Below, piece after piece: positions 58,561-64,000 of a DNA stretch of 64,000 nt. Under the pieces are notes generated by a model that saw nothing but the letters and a program-made list of their open reading frames with translations, ran no database searches and had not been told where the DNA came from. A program made the translations under genes and the position numbers. Position 1 is the first letter of the stretch. Every line of letters starts with the position of its first letter. Source of the stretch: Pyrrhosoma nymphula (Eukaryota; Arthropoda; Insecta; Odonata; Coenagrionidae); NCBI GenBank assembly GCA_963573305.1, contig OY754329.1, positions 130,497,422 to 130,561,421 on the forward strand, in the 5' to 3' direction.

Positions 58561-58995
58561 GCATAAACTGGGGCAAGTGGAAAGAGTTACTCCAAAAGCA
58601 AAACCATTAGTGATGGAAGAAGCAGGAAATATATCGCTGTGCCGTATAGCCTGGGTAAAGAACGAAATTCCAGCAGAAGTCAGAAACGTGAGCTCGGTTC
58701 TATAAGGAATCATTTACCCCTCTCACCGCAGCATCGAATTATGGTATTAATGTGGGGTGTACTTTGTCATCTTCACCCACCGTATAGCCTGGGTAAAGAA
58801 CGAAATTCCAGCAGAAGTCAGAAACGTGAGCTCGGTTCTATAAGGAATCATTTACCCCTCTCACCGCAGCATCGAATTATGGTATTAATGTGGGGTGTAC
58901 TTTGTCATCTTCACCCACAGTGTGTTCATCATCCATTACCAAGCTATTCAATGTCAACCCTAAACCATTTTAGGGTTGTCAGTGGGGTGAGGTGA
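58540..58995 (+). pseudogene. LINE C-terminal fragment containing a tandem duplication
   Basis: In one plus frame the sequence reads RIAWVKNEIPAEVRNVSSVL, resembling the W-N-x-x-P-x-x-V-R-x-x-x-S-x-x-x-F-K C-terminus of CR1/jockey LINEs. It occurs twice because of the 138-bp duplication. The open frame at 58639-58995 is in a different phase and is not the ancestral one. Confidence 0.5.
58642..58917. repeat. Tandem duplication, 2 x 138 bp, apparently identical
   Basis: CCGTATAGCCTGGGTAAAGA begins at 58642 and 58780, and I found no difference between the units over 138 bp. Identity implies a very recent event or an assembly artefact. The unit length is a multiple of three, so frames are preserved. 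Confidence 0.92.
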
Positions 58996-59109
58996 AAATT
59001 CAGGGCATAGCATTAAAATAATGACAAATATGTGTTTTCAGATATTAATAATATGCATATTCAAGTACAGCGTACTCTGCACTTAGCCAATTCGTTATTC
59101 TACATGGAA

Positions 59110-59990
59110 ATATACTTACTTACTTACCCCCATGGCCATCTATGCCCAAGCTGGGATTTGGCCTCACCAACGCGTGCCCTCCATATTTCTCGGTCTCTAG
59201 ATTCTTCCACTGCTCCCCCTATCCAGTTTATGTCCGTGTTTGCTCCATACCACCACCTTTTTTATGGCCTTCCCGGTGGTCGTCTTCCCTCTGGTCTCCC
59301 ACTGGTAACATCCTTAAGTATTGAGCCCTGCTCTGCTCTCATAACGTTCCCAAGCCATCTCATTCTTCTGGCCCTGACACATGCAGGTATGTCATGCAGT
59401 TATGTTATGTAGAGATCTCGTATATCCTTATTCCGTTTGATTCTCCATATTTCATTTTCCTTTGTGGGGCCAAAGATTTTCCTCAGGACTTTATTTTCGA
59501 ATATTATCAGTTTCCTTTCTTCTTTCTTGTTCATGATCCATGTTTCTACACCATATAGAAGTACCGGTCGAATTATTGAGTGATATATTTTGATTTTGGT
59601 CTTTTGTGATATTACCTTTGAGTTTAATATTTTATTACAGGCATACATGCTTTCGTTAGCTCAATTAATTCTGTTCGTAATTTCCGGTTCTTCACTATTT
59701 TTGTTTGATATTATTGTTCCCAAGTACTTGAATTGTTCCACTTCTTCGAAGTTATGCCCATCTATATTTATTGTAGTTATTAGTTGATGTCCTGCTCTAG
59801 TAAAGTACATGTACTTAGTCTTTTCGATTTTTATTTTTAGACCCACTTGTTCCGTCTCCTGGAATTGGAATTTTGTTATTTTTTCAAGTTCCTCCTAGTC
59901 TTCTGCGAGGAGAATCACATCATCTGCATATGCTAGGGTATTTATTCTGGTTCCTATTTTAATTCCCTGGTTACATGGAAATATATCGAG
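59110..59990 (-). pseudogene. RTE-like LINE, RT catalytic box to C-terminus
   Basis: On minus: IKIGTRINTLAYADDVILLAED with YADD at 59930-59919, then KIEKTKYMYFTRA, FEEVEQFKYLGTIIS (59846-59661), KIYHSIIRPVLLYGVETW and FENKVLRKIFGP (59648-59400). The rest is a broken C-terminus to ~59110. This is RT motif 5 through the thumb-like region of RTE-clade elements. One stop separates the YADD part from the next segment, and the two long frames are offset. The 5' part is absent. Confidence 0.82.
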
Positions 59991-60019
59991 TAATATTTAT
60001 TTTTTAAATATGCATTTCA

Positions 60020-60430
60020 TTGCCAAGGGAAGATGTACGTAAACTTGAGGCGTTTAAGATGTCGGTTTAGAGAAGGATGGACAGGGTGAGCTGGGTGTCG
60101 AGGAAGACGAACGAGGAAGTAATGGATATGGTTGGAGAGGAGAGGAAGCTGGTGGCAAAGGTTCGGAGAAGGCAGAGGAGACGGATGGAGGAGGTTTTGA
60201 GACGAGAGGGCATGTTGAAGAATGTGATAGAGGGGAGAAAACCGGGGATGCGTGGAAGAGGAAAGAGGATAAGGATTCTGGACGAAATAAGAAGAGGTAG
60301 AAGATGTGAGGAATTTAAGAGGGATCTATTGGCGAGACATCTTTAGGAGGGAAAACAAGACAATGCTTCAGAAATTGGGATGCATGATAAGGACTGTCCA
60401 AAAACCTACCTTTCAGCTGGTATAATACTC
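60020..60430 (+). pseudogene. LINE family LA, C-terminus and 3' end
   Basis: Frame 60077-60346 reads MDRVSWVSRKTNEEVMDMVG, EERKLVAKVRRRQ, RMEEVLRREGMLKNVIEG and RGRGKRIRILDEIRRGRR, almost parallel to the 14.4-kb copy. GGACTGTCC..AACCTACC.TTCAGCTGGTA at 60396-60422 is the same 3' terminus as the 13.83-kb copy, so the two belong to one subfamily. An AATT tail follows. It abuts the RTE-like LINE of 59.1-60.0 kb in opposite orientation. Confidence 0.82.
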
Positions 60431-60639
60431 AAATGAATTAATTAATATACATTATTTACTTATACATGTGATGTGAATATCATCAGTTCAATCACATTTC
60501 TCTGAAAATGGCACTGTTTTAGCTATGTCTTATTTTTTCAAATGTCTTTTTTTTACCGGAAATAAGCGGATATGTATACCATAAATGCTGGAATTGAATG
60601 TAACAGAATTTTCTGGCTGGCTTACTTAAAAAATTCAGC

Positions 60640-61960
60640 ACTCTTTTTTAATTCAGCCAGATCGCTTTTTTATGAGTCAAAATTCAAGATAATCCCGCCT
60701 TTTCAGGACGTATGGAAACATTAACCATCATAAAGTTTCTCCAGGAACTCTTTCCTTCCACCTCTTCGCCTTTTCCTCATTTTGTGAAAAGGTCATTCAT
60801 TTCTCTCCGAATGACTTTGCGTTTTATTGAAAATTCTTTAAAATTATTTCGAACCGTTGTGTAGGAAGTTTCAACTTTACCATCGGGTAGATTTTTAACA
60901 CCTCCTTGCTTAAGTTTATAATCTATTTTTTTGTAGCTTTTCTTGCTTGACGGCTAATTTTACATCTTATCATTTTGTGCAGATGCAGTCGTTTTTCAGT
61001 GTTCGAATTTTTGTATTTCACTCCGTCCTCTGCTAGATCCAGCATTAACTTTGTAACTTGTGGCTTCCACTCTAATACTTTCCTGATTCCTCTTCTCATT
61101 TAAATGTTCCAATACCTTCCTTTCTTCTTATCTAGCTTTCTTTGACTGGTTTCTACAGATTTTTTCCTCCTGAATCTTTTCTAAAACACGTCGATAGACC
61201 AATCTGAATTTAGTTTCCTTCTTTATACCTTTCAAAGTCTCCATTGGACTTTTTAGTTTCTTAAAACTTAAGTTGGCATTTCATAATGACCAAATTGTGA
61301 TCACAGTCGATATTTGTACCTGGGTTACTCTCGTAGTCTTTCGCTTGATTTCTTAATCGCAGATTTTATTAGAATACAATGGATTTAAAATCTTGTTTTC
61401 TATCTTGACGGTTTCCATGAGTATATTTGTCGCCAGTGATTTCCAAAAAAGCATATCTACATCTACATAATACCCCGCAAGCCGCCTCAATAGGCGTGTG
61501 GCGGGGGGTGTTAGGATACCAGCCGTTTGCATATAAAAAGGAAACACTCTAATGAAATTACGCCTAACATTTATTAAAGTCCCTTATTGTTCGAGGGAAA
61601 AACGAATTCCCATACCTATCCGTTCGGCAAAATATCTCTCCATATTTATCGATTCTGTTGGACCTGGAAATATAGTGGGGTTCTAATATGATGTTCTCCG
61701 TGTCTGCCACCATGAGACCGTTATGCACATGGAACTCGAGAAGTCACTCCCCCTATCGTTTCGCTTCCTCTAACCATAATTTCCCGCGTCTTTCCCTTCT
61801 TGGCACTCTCCTACAATCGCGGTTAAATCTCCAAGAATTATAAAGTTTCCATCACGTTTGAGCTTCAAAATATTTTCGCTATACATGCCCTGTTGCAACT
61901 CATCATGCATCATTTTTAAAGTTGTGCTTCCTGTAAAATGGGCGACTTGCTTCCTCTGAC
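60640..61960 (-). pseudogene. LINE endonuclease and linker region, decayed
   Basis: On minus: MMHDELQQGMYSENI.. then NFIILGDLTAIVGE (61839-61808), the G-D-x-x-A-x-x-G motif of APE endonucleases, and LLEFHVHNGLMVADT (~61740-61695). After an interruption the frame continues with NKILNPLYSNKICD (~61390), LKSPMETLKGIKKE (~61230) and basic linker sequence to ~60640, ending before the RT. The D-N pair is changed to D-L, and several stops occur. The interruption at 61447-61690 is a second LINE 3' end. Confidence 0.65.
61447..61690 (-). mobile_element. LINE 3' end with (ATGTAG)n tail
   Basis: On minus the sequence ends CGCCACACGCC...GGCGGCTTGCGGGGTATTATGTAGATGTAGATATG, with a hexamer tail at 61473-61455 region. 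The GTGGCGG..CCGC hairpin plus ATGTAG repeat is a common insect LINE 3' end, and the peptide just upstream (YGERYFAERI..., INVRRNFIRVFPFYM) fits a LINE C-terminus. It splits the endonuclease fragment. The 5' junction is approximate. Confidence 0.6.
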
Positions 61961-61969
61961 AGCGATGCA

Positions 61970-64000
61970 GTCGAAGCTCCCTCGAATTGCTTCTCTTTTT
62001 TTATTTCGGGTCACGACATCTTTGGACGCTTGACAGCGTGTGACGGCGGTGGAAAATATTCGTTTATTTTTTTTAAGGACGAACCAAACCCGGTTAATGG
62101 ACAGATATTGGGTAGCTTCCAGTGTCCTCAACGCCCCAGTTGTTTTGTAGTGAAGGAAGGGACTGGGAAACATCATCTGAATTGAATAAAAAATTGTGAG
62201 GTATCATTTCATTAATATGGATCTCATCAATCAACTTATACACCTTTAATGAAGTAAATACCTCTAAATGAATTGCCACTGGAGGGAGATAATGTAAAAT
62301 ATAGTAAATGGTGATGCTTCATTATTTTCAGTGCATCATCGCTGAAAAAGTCAGTACTAAAAGAAAAAACCTTTTTTCATTTTATCACTTTTTTATTAGT
62401 TCGTTTTCCGTCATGTCTGTCTGTCCGGGTGGAATATTGCAACCGAGTTTAAACTAAATTCCCGATCAGAGTCTTGAAATTTTAACCATTGCTCAGAAGT
62501 GGATGGCAATGCAATATTAGGTATATATTATAACAATTAATTGATTAATTGTTATAACATATTAATAATAAATTGTTTTTTTGTTAATAAATTGTTAATA
62601 AGTTAACCAAGGAATGGAATATGGAGTATGGAATATTGCAACCAAGTTTAAACTAACTTCCCGATCAGCTAAAGACTTGATATTTTAACCATTGCTCAGA
62701 AGTGGATGACAATTCAATATTAGCTATCTAATTTCACAATAAATTGATTAATTAATTGTTAATAAATTCAGTATTAACTCATAAGCATCTCCAGTGAGTA
62801 GTGTTCTGGGTAATAAACACTCAAATGCTCATTTATACGGTGCCTTATCTTTAAATGAGCCATTAATATTAATGTCCACACTTTCACAAAACGAAACGTC
62901 TTCTTCATTAACTCTTTCTCAAGTATTCTTTTTTAACGCATGTATCCCTAGAGTCTGACTCGATCGGTACATCAAAACTTCCTCGTTTATTTTATTAATA
63001 ATTTCATTCGGTAGCCCACCGTTCAGCCATACCCCATGGAAATCGGCTTCTATTTTTTGGCAACTCTCTCGAGAAATGGCTCGATAAGTGGCTGATATTT
63101 TGGTACAATTAGAAAGATGAGATTCTTTACTTTATAGTGAGGCCAATTGTACTGAATTTGTGTGCGTAGTTTCAAGACTGTTATGCTCTACTTTTTGTAA
63201 TTTAAAAATTGTGAAAAGAGAATGCTTTGTATTTTCACCTGATTGTTTTCTGTCTTGAATAGTCTTTAAAATGACGCCATTGAAACCGCGGTCGGCATAT
63301 TACTTTTTTCTTTGCACATTTCTCATTCTCTTTTCACATTAGTAGGTTTCGATATCTCGACCAAACTATGCACGTAGGTATTGCTCTCGCAAAACTTTCT
63401 GGCGCAGACCTGCAAGTATGGAGTAGAGGTAGAAGTGGAGGGGGTGAAGGGAAAGAACCAAGGAGAAAATAGGGATACGAGGAAAGAAAATTTGAGACAC
63501 GGGCACCAAAGGACTTCGCGATAAAGGCAAGAGGTACACATACGCAAGGCTATTAGACGGGTGGTTAAAATCACCCATCGCCATGACTTTACTGGGGACA
63601 CTATCTTGAGGTCTCATTGTGAAACAAGCCGAAACGGGAAAGTGGGTAGTGGTGATTCATCCCACTTCTCGATGCACTTGTGTCGGCAGCAATTAGAAAG
63701 GTTTTATGAATGACACTCCACACTCAACAATCTTCCCTCCCGATTTCGCTGGATTTTTTTAAGTTCCGTAGCCCGTGTCCCAAAATTATTATAACGATTA
63801 TTAAAACGTGCAGTTATTTGTAAACATTGTAATAATTTTTCACGTGAGACGAAAAAATACTTAGGACCGAATTTCATTGGAATAACGTAGGTCTGTTTCA
63901 TAGGTGAAAAATACCACACATGCAGTAGCGCAAACGATACAATAATTACATTTTAATGTTTTACCTAAATTAATGCATTTTATGACAAGTTTTCGGCGCG
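61970..64000. other. No gene seen; one repeat pair
   Basis: Apart from the 199-bp-period repeat at 62431-62745, I see no supported feature. The overlapping minus frames at 63323-63617 are hydrophobic/Ser-rich but lack a domain. Confidence 0.35.
62431..62745. repeat. Direct repeat, 199-bp spacing
   Basis: GGAATATTGCAACC begins at 62431 and 62630, and similarity covers AGTTTAAACTAA, TTCCCGATCAG, TTTTAACCATTGCTCAGAAG and TGGATG.CAAT. The stretch between is AT-rich with several AATTGATTAATT palindromes. Confidence 0.75.

Noticed and set aside
58639..58995. 118-codon repetitive protein
   Set aside because: Created by the 138-bp tandem duplication in a phase different from the LINE remnant.
1..64000. 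CRISPR array, operons or prokaryotic genes
   Set aside because: No regularly spaced repeats and no bacterial-like coding density; all recognisable features are eukaryotic.

Overview
The window looks like nuclear DNA of an arthropod, most likely an insect. Long open frames are absent, GC is low (about one third), and a candidate exon ends at a GT splice donor. The elements present are arthropod-type: 5'-truncated LINEs, tRNA-derived SINEs, hAT-type MITEs and a Ty3/Gypsy remnant. I see no bacterial operon, CRISPR array or rRNA, and no tRNA gene I would trust. The species is not identifiable from the sequence alone.

Host genes are sparse. (1) A minus-strand exon at 12630-12130 encodes an N-terminal tail, a membrane segment and an RRKR furin-type site, and ends in phase 0 at a consensus donor. 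(2) A small plus-strand exon at 33927-34008 ends at CAG/GTAAGA. It lies just before a ~7 kb block (about 34.65-41.8 kb) that is strongly CpG-depleted while most other DNA here is CpG-rich, which is what a germline-methylated gene body would look like. I recognise neither gene.

The rest is mostly transposon debris. One LINE family (called LA here) recurs about ten times as short, mostly 3' fragments. Other LINE remnants include a jockey/CR1-like RT (47.6-46.0 kb, minus), an RTE-like RT (60.0-59.1 kb, minus), endonuclease pieces at 49.4-50.0 kb and 61.9-60.6 kb, and the C-terminal half of an R2/R4/NeSL-type LINE with a restriction-like endonuclease (54.1-55.4 kb). A Penelope-like GIY-YIG fragment lies at 21.3-21.45 kb. 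Seven hAT-type non-autonomous elements have 8-bp target duplications (six perfect), and a decayed hAT transposase lies at 48.4-49.3 kb. Three MITEs with TAA target duplications share AGCC/AACCC...ACACG-type ends.

The most informative locus is 42.7-45.8 kb. A minus-strand Gypsy pol end was interrupted by four separate DNA elements, each with its own target duplication; at two sites, deleting insert plus one duplication joins the integrase frame exactly. Also notable are near-perfect foldback palindromes (828-994, 30602-30818, 50790-50960, 52415-52601), a 1.5-kb inverted-repeat element with a 369-bp tandem duplication, and a recurring CTGANGA...GAAAC motif resembling the hammerhead ribozyme core, once just downstream of the Penelope fragment.
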